Positions 32,685-41,754 of a stretch of 64,000 nt of DNA are shown one piece after another (the stretch's first letter is position 1; each line of letters starts with the position of its first letter). Below the pieces are notes generated by a model. The model was given only the letters and a program-made list of their open reading frames with translations, was not told the origin of the DNA and searched no databases. The stretch lies in assembly GCA_023432465.1 (NCBI GenBank), contig JAEYUO010000032.1, positions 1 to 64,000 on the forward strand. Direction: 5' to 3'. The position numbers were made by a program, and so were the translations under genes. The stretch is from Planctomycetota bacterium (GTDB lineage Bacteria; Planctomycetota; Phycisphaerae; Phycisphaerales; UBA1924).

Positions 32685-34202
32685 TCAGCCGCATCCGGCG
32701 AACCAGGCGCTCAGGAACGCGAAGATATCCGCGACGCCGATGCCGCTCTGGCCGTCGATGTCCGCCCTCGGTTCCTGTGCGAACCACGAGGCGAGGAACG
32801 CGAAGATGTCCGTGACCGTCCGCAGGCCGTCGCTGTTCCAGTCGGCCAGGCAGGGTGCATCCAGCAGCGCGATGTCTGCGCCGCTGATGATCCCGTCGCC
32901 GTTGAGATCGAAGTAGCTCCAGGTCTCTCCCGTTCCGACCGTAACGATGCCATCGACAGCGCTGTCCAGGTCCCGCGGCCCGCCATCCTCGGTCTGTATC
33001 ACGGTCTGCATGATGGCTTGGTCTGCTGGTCCGGCAATCTCATCGCCGTCGCAGTCGCCGAAGGTCTCGTTGAAACCGGAGTCGGTCCAGATGAAGTAGG
33101 CTTCGCCCTCCGTCGCACACGGCATGCCGAACAGGGCGGTCATGCGCCATCGTGTTGGGTCCGTGAGGTTCTCATCGGACAGCTCCTCCTCTGCCCAGCC
33201 GTTGGTCAGGGTGGCGACAGGCCCGCTCAACGGGCCCCCGTTGCCCCCTTGAGCGCCGATGATGAGGTCGCGCAGACCCTCGGCGACGCTGGCGTGGTTG
33301 CCCGCGGCGATCGACTGGTCGTATGCCTGCTGCGGCTGGCCCGTCAGGAGTGCAGCGCCCTGGGCGTTCACGGCCCACACGAGCGTCACGGTGGTCCGAT
33401 CGGTCCCGATGTCGTGCTCGAATCGGAGCTTCACCTGCGGGTCGTACAGGCCGGGCTGCGAGCCGCCGAACACTCCGCTTGCCGCCTGGTAGCCACCGCT
33501 TCGCTTAAAGAAGCGCGACTGCACGATCCATGTCTCGCCCGCATCGAAGATCCCGTTTCCGTTCCCGCCCTCGGTGACGATCGTCACCGAGTTGCACCCG
33601 CACAACGACAACGACCAGTCCGCGCCGGAGCGTTCGAACTGGGGCGAGGTGTAGAAGTCCGAGTCGATCTGGTCGCTCCATTCGACCGCCCGCGACGCGA
33701 TCGAGCCGTAGGGTCGGTGCCCGAAGCGAGCGACGTTCGTGAGATACCGCGACCTCGCGGACGAACCGAGTTCCCCGCCCGTGCTTGAACTTCGATCGAT
33801 ATCGATCTCGAGGTTCCCGTACACCGGACTGGGTCCGAAGGCGAAGGGATCGAACGTCGTCCCACCCGCGCCCAGAGTCCCGGGCGGGTTCAACAGTCCC
33901 GCGAAGGTCACGTCGAGACGAAACAGGCTTGCGCCGCGTCCTTCCCGCGCGCTCCCCGAATAGGGGTCGGTCGCCGCTGTGGGCGACTGCCAGCCGCGGA
34001 TCCGGACTTCCAGCAGATCGGGGATGACCCCGTCGGGATGAACAGCGCAGTCGCCACCGGCATCGGTCGGTCGGAGCACAGCGTCATCGGCTGCATCGGT
34101 GAACACCGTCGTGGTGTCGCCGGCGTGTGCGCTGGGCGCGGCCAGTGCGATCAGCAGACTTGCGGCCACGATTCCCCGGGTCATCGCACGAGGAGCGTTC
34201 AT
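32685..34202 (-). CDS. Exported protein with GC-type dockerin repeats (module copy 1)
   Basis: This is a secreted protein of 505 residues with a signal peptide (IVAASLLIALAAPSAHA). The body has no domain I can name. It shares blocks with its paralogue at 41755: NPPG, FGPSPVYGNLEIDID, FERSGADWSLSLCGC and GLYDPQVKLRFEHD. Two EF-hand-like calcium loops follow (DLNGDGIISGADIALLD). The C-terminal pair of repeats is ADWNSDGLRTVTDIFAFLAS and ADIDGQSGIGVADIFAFLSA, bracketed by Cys residues and ending in WFAGCG. These repeats are the GC-type dockerin of Phycisphaerae. Its ATG overlaps the NtrC-type regulator stop by four bases, so both are made together. It is a candidate effector or surface component of the module. 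Confidence 0.85.
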   Translation of the reverse strand: MNAPRAMTRGIVAASLLIALAAPSAHAGDTTTVFTDAADDAVLRPTDAGGDCAVHPDGVIPDLLEVRIRGWQSPTAATDPYSGSAREGRGASLFRLDVTFAGLLNPPGTLGAGGTTFDPFAFGPSPVYGNLEIDIDRSSSTGGELGSSARSRYLTNVARFGHRPYGSIASRAVEWSDQIDSDFYTSPQFERSGADWSLSLCGCNSVTIVTEGGNGNGIFDAGETWIVQSRFFKRSGGYQAASGVFGGSQPGLYDPQVKLRFEHDIGTDRTTVTLVWAVNAQGAALLTGQPQQAYDQSIAAGNHASVAEGLRDLIIGAQGGNGGPLSGPVATLTNGWAEEELSDENLTDPTRWRMTALFGMPCATEGEAYFIWTDSGFNETFGDCDGDEIAGPADQAIMQTVIQTEDGGPRDLDSAVDGIVTVGTGETWSYFDLNGDGIISGADIALLDAPCLADWNSDGLRTVTDIFAFLASWFAQEPRADIDGQSGIGVADIFAFLSAWFAGCG

Positions 34203-35701
34203 CGCTGGGCCACCTCCCGAACAAACTCGGAGAGCCCGAACTGCTCGACACGGTACCGCATGCCGGCACGGGTCAGGCCGATGAGGCGGGCAGCGCGGGA
34301 GACATTGCCGTGCGCCTTGCGCAGCGCCTCCATGACGAGCTCTCGTTCGAGCTCTTCGGCCTTGGGAAGCTCGCCCGTCGCCAGCCGTGCAAGCGACGGA
34401 ACGCCATCCAGGCCGGCGGGAGCCGCCGCGACTGGAGTGCCGAGGCCAAGATCATGGGCGTGGACGATGTCAGAGTCGCAGAGCATGGAGATGCGCTGCA
34501 TGGCATTGACCAGCTCGCGAACGTTCCCGGGCCAATAGTGATCGAGAATCGCCTCGCGTGCATCGGGCGAGAGCCGGATCGATTCGCGTCCGTAACGCTT
34601 CGCGAAGTTGGCGAGCGTGGCTTCGGCGATGAGCACCGCATCCTCATCCCGATCGCGCAGGGCCGGAATCTTGATCGTGAACGCGTTCAGCCGGTACAGA
34701 AGGTCGCGCCGGAACTTCCCATCCGCAGCGCGCTGCTCGAGGTCCAGATTCGACGCCGCGATCACGCGTGTCCGGACGCTCTTGTCTTTGGTGCCCCCGA
34801 TACGCCGGTAGCGACCCTGCTCGACGACCACCAGCAGCTTCGCCTGCAGTTCAAGCGGCATCTCGCTGATCTCGTCGAGAAAGATCGTGCCGCCCTCGGC
34901 CATCTCAAAGAGACCGGGCTTTGCTTCCCGGGCATCCGTGAACGCGCCCTTCTCATGGCCGAAAAGTTCGGCCTCGACCAGAGTCGCCGGAAGCGCGGAG
35001 CAGTTGACGTGCACGAACGGCGGATTGTCGTGTGGATCGGCGGAACCGTTGCGATCGGCTCGTTCCGCAGCGACCGCCCGCTGGTGCATGTACCGTGCGA
35101 GCACCCCCTTGCCGACACCTGTCTCGCCGAGCAGCAGCACCGTCGGAAGCGATGCACCGGGTTCGTGCCCGCCGGACCCCTGTTCAGAAGCAAGCGGGAT
35201 CGTCGCCAGGCGTTCGGCAAGCCGCAGCACATCCAGCCATTCGCGGCTTTCTCCGACGACGGACCTCGCTTCCTCGCGAGACTGCTCGAGCCGTTCGTAC
35301 AGCCGCAGCCGACGGACCACTTTGCGCTGCTGCAGCCATTTCTCGGCCTGCAGCGGCAGTTCCTCGAGCTTGAGGGGCTTTTGCAGGAAGTCGTCGGCCC
35401 CTTGCTTCATCGCGCTCACCGCGGTCTCGATCGTGCCGAAGGCGGTGACAACGACCGCGATCCCGTCAAAGCCGTCCGCCCGGGCCTTGCCGACAACCTC
35501 AACGCCGCTTCCATCGCCCAAGTTCACATCGGTGATGATCAGATCAAACTCGCCTTCGGCCAGCGCCTTCATGGCTTCCGCGGCCGAGGCGCACTCCACG
35601 ACATCGTGGCCGCTCCCGGGCGAGCCCGAGCCGCGACGCAGCATGCGCGCCATCGGCATGCGGATCGCCAGTTCGTCTTCAATGACCAGGATCCTCGCCA
35701 C
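34199..35701 (-). CDS. Sigma-54-dependent response regulator, NtrC type (module copy 1)
   Basis: This 500-residue NtrC-type regulator has a receiver domain (about 1-120: ILVIEDE, phospho-Asp58 in IITDVN, Lys108 in QKPL). The AAA+ domain has Walker A GETGVGKG (192-199), GAFTDA at 252-257 and Walker B GTIFLDE. A C-terminal Fis-type helix-turn-helix has NVSRAARLIGLTRAGMRYRV. GTG 35701 is chosen because the receiver starts directly after it (VARILVIEDE); the frame is open to 35818 without sense. The kinase stop is 35 bases upstream. The L1 motif is GAFTDA rather than the textbook GAFTGA, a variant also known in working activators. It probably activates sigma-54 promoters, possibly including dockerin genes. 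Confidence 0.93.
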   Translation of the reverse strand: MARILVIEDELAIRMPMARMLRRGSGSPGSGHDVVECASAAEAMKALAEGEFDLIITDVNLGDGSGVEVVGKARADGFDGIAVVVTAFGTIETAVSAMKQGADDFLQKPLKLEELPLQAEKWLQQRKVVRRLRLYERLEQSREEARSVVGESREWLDVLRLAERLATIPLASEQGSGGHEPGASLPTVLLLGETGVGKGVLARYMHQRAVAAERADRNGSADPHDNPPFVHVNCSALPATLVEAELFGHEKGAFTDAREAKPGLFEMAEGGTIFLDEISEMPLELQAKLLVVVEQGRYRRIGGTKDKSVRTRVIAASNLDLEQRAADGKFRRDLLYRLNAFTIKIPALRDRDEDAVLIAEATLANFAKRYGRESIRLSPDAREAILDHYWPGNVRELVNAMQRISMLCDSDIVHAHDLGLGTPVAAAPAGLDGVPSLARLATGELPKAEELERELVMEALRKAHGNVSRAARLIGLTRAGMRYRVEQFGLSEFVREVAQR

Positions 35702-35736
35702 GCGGTTCTTCTCCTCGGGCCGAGGCCCGGTTCTTT

Positions 35737-37290
35737 TCAGCCACCTGGGTGGCTGTCTGCCGCCACCACCGGCGGTTTCGACCGATTCGCAATGCGGGGC
35801 CAGGAGAGCCTGAAACACGCTCCCCGGGCCTCGGATTCATCGTTCACGGCCGGGTCCAGAGTCATTCTGCCGCCGTGCGAGCACAGAATCTGTCGGGCTA
35901 TTGCAAGCCCTATGCCAGTTCCGTGGGCTTTTGTGGTGAAGTGCGGTTCAAAGATGCGCTCTCGTAAAGGTGCCGGCACCCCCGGACCTTGGTCCTGGAC
36001 AGATATCTCGACCAAGTCCCCATCATGGGCGGCCGATGCCCTGACATACACCGACCCTCCTCTGGGGGACGAGTCGATGGCGTTTGCCAGGACCGCGGCG
36101 AGAGCGTGCTCCAGATGCCTGGGATCGAACTCCGCGTCGGTAGGAGCATCAGAAGAATCCAGCACAAGCGACACCGACTTCGTCTTCGCTCCCGATTCGT
36201 GTGCCTTCAGTACTTCCATCACCCACGGTGTCAGGGCGATGCGGGTCACGTTCAGATCCATGGGCCGCGTGGTCTCCAGGAGCTGAGTGAGCCAGCGCTC
36301 GAAGGTATCCACAGTGGAGACAATGAGGCTCAGGTTGTCGCGATGCTCCGACCCCTCGGGTGTGTCCAGTCGTGTGATCTCAGCGAGGCCGCGGATCCCC
36401 GCGAGGGGATTGCGCACATTGTGAACGATTCGCCGGACCATCTGTCCAACCGCGGCCAATCGCTCGCGCTCGATCGCTTCACGCTGATACTGGTCCACCA
36501 TGGAGGCCATATGGTTGACCTCGCTCATCAGTTGACCGATCTCATCGCCCGTCGCGACCGCGACGCGGTGCGAAAAGTCGCCCGCGGCGATGCGTGCGGC
36601 CGCCTGTCGAAGCTCGGCAACCGGCCGCTGCACCCAGCGCCGGAGCAGCACCACCCCGAGCACGCAGACCAGCGCGGCGCCGAATGTGACCGCGGCCAGC
36701 AGCCACCCAAGCCGCAGCCGCATCTGGTCTGAGAACCCCACCGCCTTGCGCGCATCCTCGAGAAGTCGGAGCTCTGTCCGCTCGATCAACTCGTGCAGGT
36801 CAAAGGCCTCGCGCCGTGCGCCGGCTCGCAGCCGCTCATCCCCCGCCTCGATCCATGCCCGTGATCCGTCGATCACCGCGGCGAGTCGATTCCGGATGTT
36901 TCCCCACGTCGGGACTCCGATGCGCGATACGTACCAGTCGTTTCGCTCCATCTCATCAAAGTGCGCCCGGGCCCGCCCCGCGGCGGAATCAACCGCGAGT
37001 CGCTCGACATCCGTTGCCCGTCTTGGCGCGAGCGAGAGCACCGGGTCTCGCACACCACCAGGGGACGTGTCCTCCAGCCCCGGCGACAAGGCAGGACCGA
37101 TGGCGCTGGCGATGTCCTCGATCGCCCGTTTGATTTTCCCGAGTTCTCCCAGCGCGATCGACATTTGCTCGAAGGGTGTTGCAACCTCGCGGTGAACTGT
37201 GCGAACGCTCCAGCCCGCGGCGGCGACGCTGCCGATGACCGCAAGAAGCAGCGTACCGACCAGGAGCAGAAACTTCACCTGAAGTGACAT
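35737..37290 (-). CDS. HAMP histidine kinase, NtrB-like (module copy 1)
   Basis: This is a 517-residue inner-membrane kinase. TM1 (6-27) and TM2 (about 196-217) enclose a periplasmic helical domain of about 170 residues without a domain name I can give. HAMP follows (219-270: RPVAELRQAAARIAAGDFSH). The kinase core has the H-box IVHNVRNPLAGIRG with His290, the N-box LANAIDSSPRGGS, G1 DQGPGVP, and G2 HGTGIGLAIARQ. The residue after His290 is Asn where Glu or Asp is usual, and the paralogue shares this. It is followed by the NtrC-type regulator, presumably its partner. Confidence 0.93.
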   Translation of the reverse strand: MSLQVKFLLLVGTLLLAVIGSVAAAGWSVRTVHREVATPFEQMSIALGELGKIKRAIEDIASAIGPALSPGLEDTSPGGVRDPVLSLAPRRATDVERLAVDSAAGRARAHFDEMERNDWYVSRIGVPTWGNIRNRLAAVIDGSRAWIEAGDERLRAGARREAFDLHELIERTELRLLEDARKAVGFSDQMRLRLGWLLAAVTFGAALVCVLGVVLLRRWVQRPVAELRQAAARIAAGDFSHRVAVATGDEIGQLMSEVNHMASMVDQYQREAIERERLAAVGQMVRRIVHNVRNPLAGIRGLAEITRLDTPEGSEHRDNLSLIVSTVDTFERWLTQLLETTRPMDLNVTRIALTPWVMEVLKAHESGAKTKSVSLVLDSSDAPTDAEFDPRHLEHALAAVLANAIDSSPRGGSVYVRASAAHDGDLVEISVQDQGPGVPAPLRERIFEPHFTTKAHGTGIGLAIARQILCSHGGRMTLDPAVNDESEARGACFRLSWPRIANRSKPPVVAADSHPGG

Positions 37291-37300
37291 GCAAACTCCG

Positions 37301-37316
37301 TCGCGATCGATCGCGA
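37301..37316. repeat. 16-base perfect palindrome upstream of the kinase start
   Basis: TCGCGATCGATCGCGA reads the same on both strands and ends 11 bases upstream of the kinase start codon at 37290. It lies between the prepilin-like gene and the kinase. It could be an operator for a dimeric regulator or a GATC/CGATCG-rich hairpin at the ribosome site. The second module copy has no such palindrome at the same place. Confidence 0.5.
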
Positions 37317-37401
37317 AGCGCTAGCGGAGCGGAAGCGCAGCTCGGCGATCCATTCTGAATGCCGGTTCCGAGCAGACCTGTTGGCGAGGAAGAATAGATC
37401 C

Positions 37402-38193
37402 TCAGCGGCCGGGGACGAAACCCCACTGCCAGCCGGTCTCTGCCTTCGGGCGGCGAGTAGAGGCGACATGGCCATCGATGAACCCCACGTTCAGGCCGTC
37501 GTTGTGCCGCAGGCCGGGATGCCAGAACGCATCGCCGGCGAATACTGCCGGGCTGTCCAGAGCTGGTGCGGAATAGAACGGCGTCGCGTCCGCCTGCACC
37601 GCCTTCTCGCCATCGATATCCCAGACCAGTGGGACCATCGCATCGGCTTGCGCCAAGAGCGCGGCCGAGAGGCGGACCTGCCGGGCCGATGGCGAGGGTG
37701 TGGTGATCTCGCGCCAGTGAAGCCGCGCGTTGAGCCCGAAGGAAACGTTCTGCAGCGGACCCACGCCGCCGCTGTCGCACGGCGCGTTGGCGCGCATGGT
37801 CAACTGGCCCCGGACCTCCGCGCAGCGCATCGGGTTGTTGCCGCTGGCATCCGGCAGAGTGTGCGGGTCCTGTGGCCAGGCCCAGAACTCATCCACGCCG
37901 TACAGGCTGTCCTGGAACGAGGCGAGGGTGAATGTGCTGGCGGTCGAGTCGCTTCCGCGCTGACCGTGCAGCACGTCGTCGGCAAAGACGGTGAAGTCGT
38001 ATGTGGTGCTCCGCAGGCTCATCTGGCAGTTGAAGCTGCGGGCAGACGCGATCGTGCCGCGAAGCATCGGCAGGACGATGGCGAGCAGGACCGAGATGAT
38101 GCCCACAACGACGATGACCTCGATGTGCGTGAACGCGCCGCCACCTCTGGCGCGAGCAGCCCTAAGTGAAGTTGTGCAGCAAACCGCGGGCAT
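37402..38193 (-). CDS. Prepilin-like protein, H-X9-DG type (module copy 1)
   Basis: This is a 263-residue protein with a class III (type IV pilin) signal: a basic leader, then AFTHIEVIVVVGIISVLLAIVLP (about 20-42), where the E at +5 of the mature protein is kept. The residue before the cut is Ala rather than Gly, as in many planctomycete members. The C-terminal domain contains the H-X9-DG motif in LRHNDGLNVGFIDGHVAST. Shared blocks with the copy at 46414 are YGVDEFWAW and RCAEVRG. Such proteins are exported and inserted in the membrane by a type II/IV pilus-like machine. Its place just before a kinase-regulator pair is unusual and suggests a signalling or assembly link. Confidence 0.85.
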   Translation of the reverse strand: MPAVCCTTSLRAARARGGGAFTHIEVIVVVGIISVLLAIVLPMLRGTIASARSFNCQMSLRSTTYDFTVFADDVLHGQRGSDSTASTFTLASFQDSLYGVDEFWAWPQDPHTLPDASGNNPMRCAEVRGQLTMRANAPCDSGGVGPLQNVSFGLNARLHWREITTPSPSARQVRLSAALLAQADAMVPLVWDIDGEKAVQADATPFYSAPALDSPAVFAGDAFWHPGLRHNDGLNVGFIDGHVASTRRPKAETGWQWGFVPGR

Positions 38194-38235
38194 GTCACTC
38201 CGTACGCACCCATTCCAAGCCGAGCGAGCAGCGTA

Positions 38236-38263
38236 AGTGTATCAGATCGGCGAACGCCCGCAA
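38236..38263 (-). promoter_or_regulatory. Possible sigma-70-type promoter before prepilin copy 1
   Basis: Reading the minus strand, TTGCGG (38263-38258), a 16-base spacer and TACACT (38241-38236) preceded by TGA form an extended -10 pattern. The gene starts at 38193. This would drive the prepilin, kinase, regulator and dockerin genes as one operon. The match is moderate. Confidence 0.3.
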
Positions 38264-38290
38264 CCATCCGAAATGATCTGAGTTTTCGAT

Positions 38291-41200
38291 CTATTGTGCG
38301 ACGGTGTGCGGATCGGATTCGGCTGAAGGCGGCCGAGAATGGCTGGAAGCAGCCGATGCGGCCGCTTCCGCCTCGGCTGGTGAGTTCGCACGAGTGTTCA
38401 GCCATCTGGCACACGCGGCGAGCAACTGTCCCCTGTCCACGGGCTTGGCCAGGTAGTCGTCACACCCAGCCGCGACGCACAGCTCGCGGTCCCCCGGCAT
38501 CGCGTGCGCGGTCAGCGCAATGATGGGAAGCGCATGCCCGAGAGCGCGCAGCCGTCGGGCCGCTGCATAGCCATCGAGCACGGGCATCTGCATGTCCATC
38601 AGCACCAGGTCGAAGGGCCTGCCGCCGTCGCTCGCCTCGGCGACCCGCGCAACCGCCGCCGCACCGTCGCAGGCGACCTCCACCTCGGCGCCCGCTGCCC
38701 GCAAGAGGTGCGAAATCAGCCTCTGATTGTCTGCACCATCCTCCACGAGCAGAACCTGCCCGGAGAGTTGTCCCGGCGAAATGCTCGACTCGACGGACTT
38801 CGTGCCTTGATGGCCCCCGCTTTGCGCATCGTGCCGCTCTGTCACCGGAGCGGCGGTCACAAAGCGGAATCGCGAGCCCTGACCGGCCGCGCTCTGCACG
38901 GAGATCGTGCCGCCAAGCAACTCGGCCAATCGCAGGGAGATCGGCAGGCCAAGCCCCGTACCTCCGAACCGGCGAGTCATCGACTCATCGGCCTGCGCGA
39001 ACGGCTCGAACAAACGGCGCAGGTGCTCTGGTGCAACGCCGATGCCTGTGTCGCACACATCGATGGTCAGTGTCTCGTCTGCGTGGCCGGCGACGATCTC
39101 AACCCGGCCGGTGTTGGTGAACTTGATTGCATTCCCGGCCAGGTTCAGCAGCACCTGCCGAAGCCGCGTCGGATCGCTCAGCACAGCCCGAGGCAGAGGG
39201 CTGTCGATCCTGACCAGCAGTTCCAGACCCTTGGCCTCCGCGCGCGGCCGGAGCAGCTTCGCGGTGTCCTCGATGATGGTGTTCACATCACACGCGATCC
39301 GCTCGATCGACATCTTCCCTGCTTCAATCTTCGACAGGTCCAGGATGTCATTGATGATGGAGAGCAGATGTTCGCCGTTCCGCTTGATCGTGCGGCCGAA
39401 CTCGTCCCGCTCCTGCGGAGATCGATCGGGCTCCAGCAGCAGGTCCGCGAAGCCCAGGATCGCGGTCATCGGCGTACGGATCTCGTGGCTCATGTTTGCC
39501 AGGAACGCGCTCTTGGCGACGTTCGCTGCCTGCGCGGCCTGGTTGGCTTCCTCAAGCCGGTTCCGTTGCCTTTCGAGCTCCGTCTTGGCGGCCAGCAGAT
39601 CCTCTGCGTACTTCTGAAGCGATTCCATCGTCAGACGGCGATCCGTCACGTTCTCGTGCGAGATCACAATGCGGAGCGGACCCTCCCCTGCGAAGCGGGT
39701 CGCCCGGATCATGAACCATCGCTTCTCATCGGGACTGTGGCAGGGGTACTCGTGGGTGAACACCTCCGTGTGCCCGGAGATCACAGCCCGTATCCCGCGA
39801 GCGACTCTCTCGGCATCCTCGCTGCACGGACCGGTGGCATTGTCGCACACCTCGAGATAGTTCGTGCCCTCCCACGCATCCACTCGGCCTTCGTTGTTCT
39901 CGCCAAACTCCCGCCACGAGCGGTTGGTTGCGATGATGGTGCCGGTGCCATCGAGGATCGAGATGTGGTTCGTGAGCGCATCCACCGTGCCGCGAGCGAA
40001 CCGCTCTGATTCCAGCAGAGCTTGGGCTGCGGCCCTTTCCCGGGTGATGTCCGCGTGAGAGCCGATCATGCGCACGGCTCGTCCGCTCGCATCCCGCTTG
40101 GCGATGCCCCGGGTGAGGATCCACCGCCACGACCCATCGGCGTGGCGCATCCGGAGTTCGAGCCGGAACTCGTTTGCCCGACCGTCTGTGTAACTGCGGA
40201 TGGCTTCCACCGCGGATGCAAGATCATCCGGATGCACGCGGCTTGCCCAATCGACGTACGTCCACGTCATGTTGTGTTCATGGAGCCCCAGTTGCTCCAG
40301 CCACACAGGCGAGAAGTACACGCGATCGGTGCTCAGATCCCAGTCCCAGATTCCCTCGCCGTTCGCCGCGACAGCAAGCTGCCACCGTTCCTCGCTGGCG
40401 CGCAAGGCCTCGGTGAACTCCGCCGCGATCCGCAGGGCTCTCTGCCTGGAGCGTCCAAGCGTCAGCACGAGCAGGGAGAGGAGCACGCTCGCGGTCGTGC
40501 CCGTTGCCAGCTCCCAGTACACGGATGACCAATCGGTTTCCGCATAGAACGCCGGACGTGCCCGGATGTTGATCATCCATCGACGACCGCCGATCGGCAG
40601 GTGGATTGTGTCAAGGTGCAAGACCGAATCCTGCTCCGCGGAAACCGAGGATGGTTCGTCGCCGTCCGAGTGATGAAGTCTCGCATCCTCAGATGCAACT
40701 TGTCCATCAAAGATCGAAACGGAGATTTCCTCGTCAACGGCATCGCCGAGGTCCGCGAGGAGCGTTTCGACCAGCATGGGCGCGCTGGCCCAACCGATCA
40801 GGCTCCGGACCCGCTCTTCCTCGGTTGTGGGGGGCTTGCCCTCTCGATAGATCGGGAGCAGCATGACCAGTCCGGGTGCGTGGGGCGCCTGCGCCAGCGG
40901 CAACATCTGTGTTACGGCAATCTCGCCGGTCCGCATGGCATACTCGGCGGCTTCGCGGAGCTCGGGCCGCGATGCCAGATCCAGGCCAACCGCCGGACGG
41001 TTGGTGGCGAGGGGTTCGAGGAACTCGATGATGTAGAGTTCCGGGTGGTCGCCCCGGGTCTGAACCTGGAAGTCCGGCATGCCGTCGGCGCGGGTCGCGG
41101 CCACGAACTCATCGAGTTGCTCCCGCGGCACGCGTCGGATCGACCCGAGCCCCTGCAATCCCGGGAACTGGCGTTCCAGCTCGCGAGATTCCGTGTAAGC

Positions 41201-41515
41201 CCGGAACTCCTCCCGCGTGACGTCGCCGCTCGCGACATACACACCGCGTGTGCCGCGCAGGCCGTCTTCCAGCGAGGTGAGGCGGAGGTTCAGGCCAGTC
41301 AGGAAGCGGTCCCGAAGCCTCGCGAAGCGTTCGTGCTCGGCTTCGCGCACGCCGGCGCACGAGGTATGCCAGGCCAGAGCGGACATGCCCAGACCGAAGA
41401 CCAATACAACGAACGCGAGCCACTGCGCGCGGGTGCGGTGCAGGCTGCGCTCCAGCATGTTCTCGGCGCTGAGCGCGACGTGTCGCACCCGCTTCTGACC
41501 CACCAGCTCGGGCAT
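38291..41515 (-). CDS. Hybrid histidine kinase CHASE-PAS-PAS-HisKA-HATPase-REC
   Basis: This is a 1074-residue membrane kinase. TM1 (about 30-52) precedes a periplasmic CHASE domain (about 80-310: FPGLQGLGSIRRVPREQL, PELYIIEFLEPLATNRPAVGL split over this region). TM2 is at about 335-357. Two PAS domains follow (AVAANGEGIWDWDLSTDRVYF and LDGTGTIIATNRSWREFG), then a coiled coil, and HisKA with MSHEIRTPMTAILGF. HATPase has GNAIKFTNTG, DTGIGV and GGTGLGLPIS. The C-terminal receiver has LLVEDGADNQRLI, phospho-Asp in LVLMDMQMPVLDGY and Lys in AKPVDRG. It sits between the two module copies, on the same strand. CHASE domains often sense small molecules such as cytokinin-like compounds; the ligand here is unknown. 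Confidence 0.95.
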   Translation of the reverse strand: MPELVGQKRVRHVALSAENMLERSLHRTRAQWLAFVVLVFGLGMSALAWHTSCAGVREAEHERFARLRDRFLTGLNLRLTSLEDGLRGTRGVYVASGDVTREEFRAYTESRELERQFPGLQGLGSIRRVPREQLDEFVAATRADGMPDFQVQTRGDHPELYIIEFLEPLATNRPAVGLDLASRPELREAAEYAMRTGEIAVTQMLPLAQAPHAPGLVMLLPIYREGKPPTTEEERVRSLIGWASAPMLVETLLADLGDAVDEEISVSIFDGQVASEDARLHHSDGDEPSSVSAEQDSVLHLDTIHLPIGGRRWMINIRARPAFYAETDWSSVYWELATGTTASVLLSLLVLTLGRSRQRALRIAAEFTEALRASEERWQLAVAANGEGIWDWDLSTDRVYFSPVWLEQLGLHEHNMTWTYVDWASRVHPDDLASAVEAIRSYTDGRANEFRLELRMRHADGSWRWILTRGIAKRDASGRAVRMIGSHADITRERAAAQALLESERFARGTVDALTNHISILDGTGTIIATNRSWREFGENNEGRVDAWEGTNYLEVCDNATGPCSEDAERVARGIRAVISGHTEVFTHEYPCHSPDEKRWFMIRATRFAGEGPLRIVISHENVTDRRLTMESLQKYAEDLLAAKTELERQRNRLEEANQAAQAANVAKSAFLANMSHEIRTPMTAILGFADLLLEPDRSPQERDEFGRTIKRNGEHLLSIINDILDLSKIEAGKMSIERIACDVNTIIEDTAKLLRPRAEAKGLELLVRIDSPLPRAVLSDPTRLRQVLLNLAGNAIKFTNTGRVEIVAGHADETLTIDVCDTGIGVAPEHLRRLFEPFAQADESMTRRFGGTGLGLPISLRLAELLGGTISVQSAAGQGSRFRFVTAAPVTERHDAQSGGHQGTKSVESSISPGQLSGQVLLVEDGADNQRLISHLLRAAGAEVEVACDGAAAVARVAEASDGGRPFDLVLMDMQMPVLDGYAAARRLRALGHALPIIALTAHAMPGDRELCVAAGCDDYLAKPVDRGQLLAACARWLNTRANSPAEAEAAASAASSHSRPPSAESDPHTVAQ

Positions 41516-41754
41516 GTCATGGCCCCTGCGTGATCACATTGCGGACCCGGCGAAGCGCGCGAGTCAACGACCTTTGGATCGGGCGGAGAGGGTGGGCGGT
41601 TCACGCAATCAGGGACATTCCGTTCCCCGGTCCGGGGCGGCGAATGGTCTCTGAGGCATTGATGAACTTCTGGATGATGGTCCGAGAACCATGGGAGCGG
41701 TCATCCGCGCCGCGAGCCGACGAGCCAAACGAGAGGGTGAGCGTGGCCACGCGT

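Noticed and set aside
34127..36286. 719-codon plus-strand frame
   Set aside because: It is antisense to the NtrC-type regulator and kinase of module copy 1.
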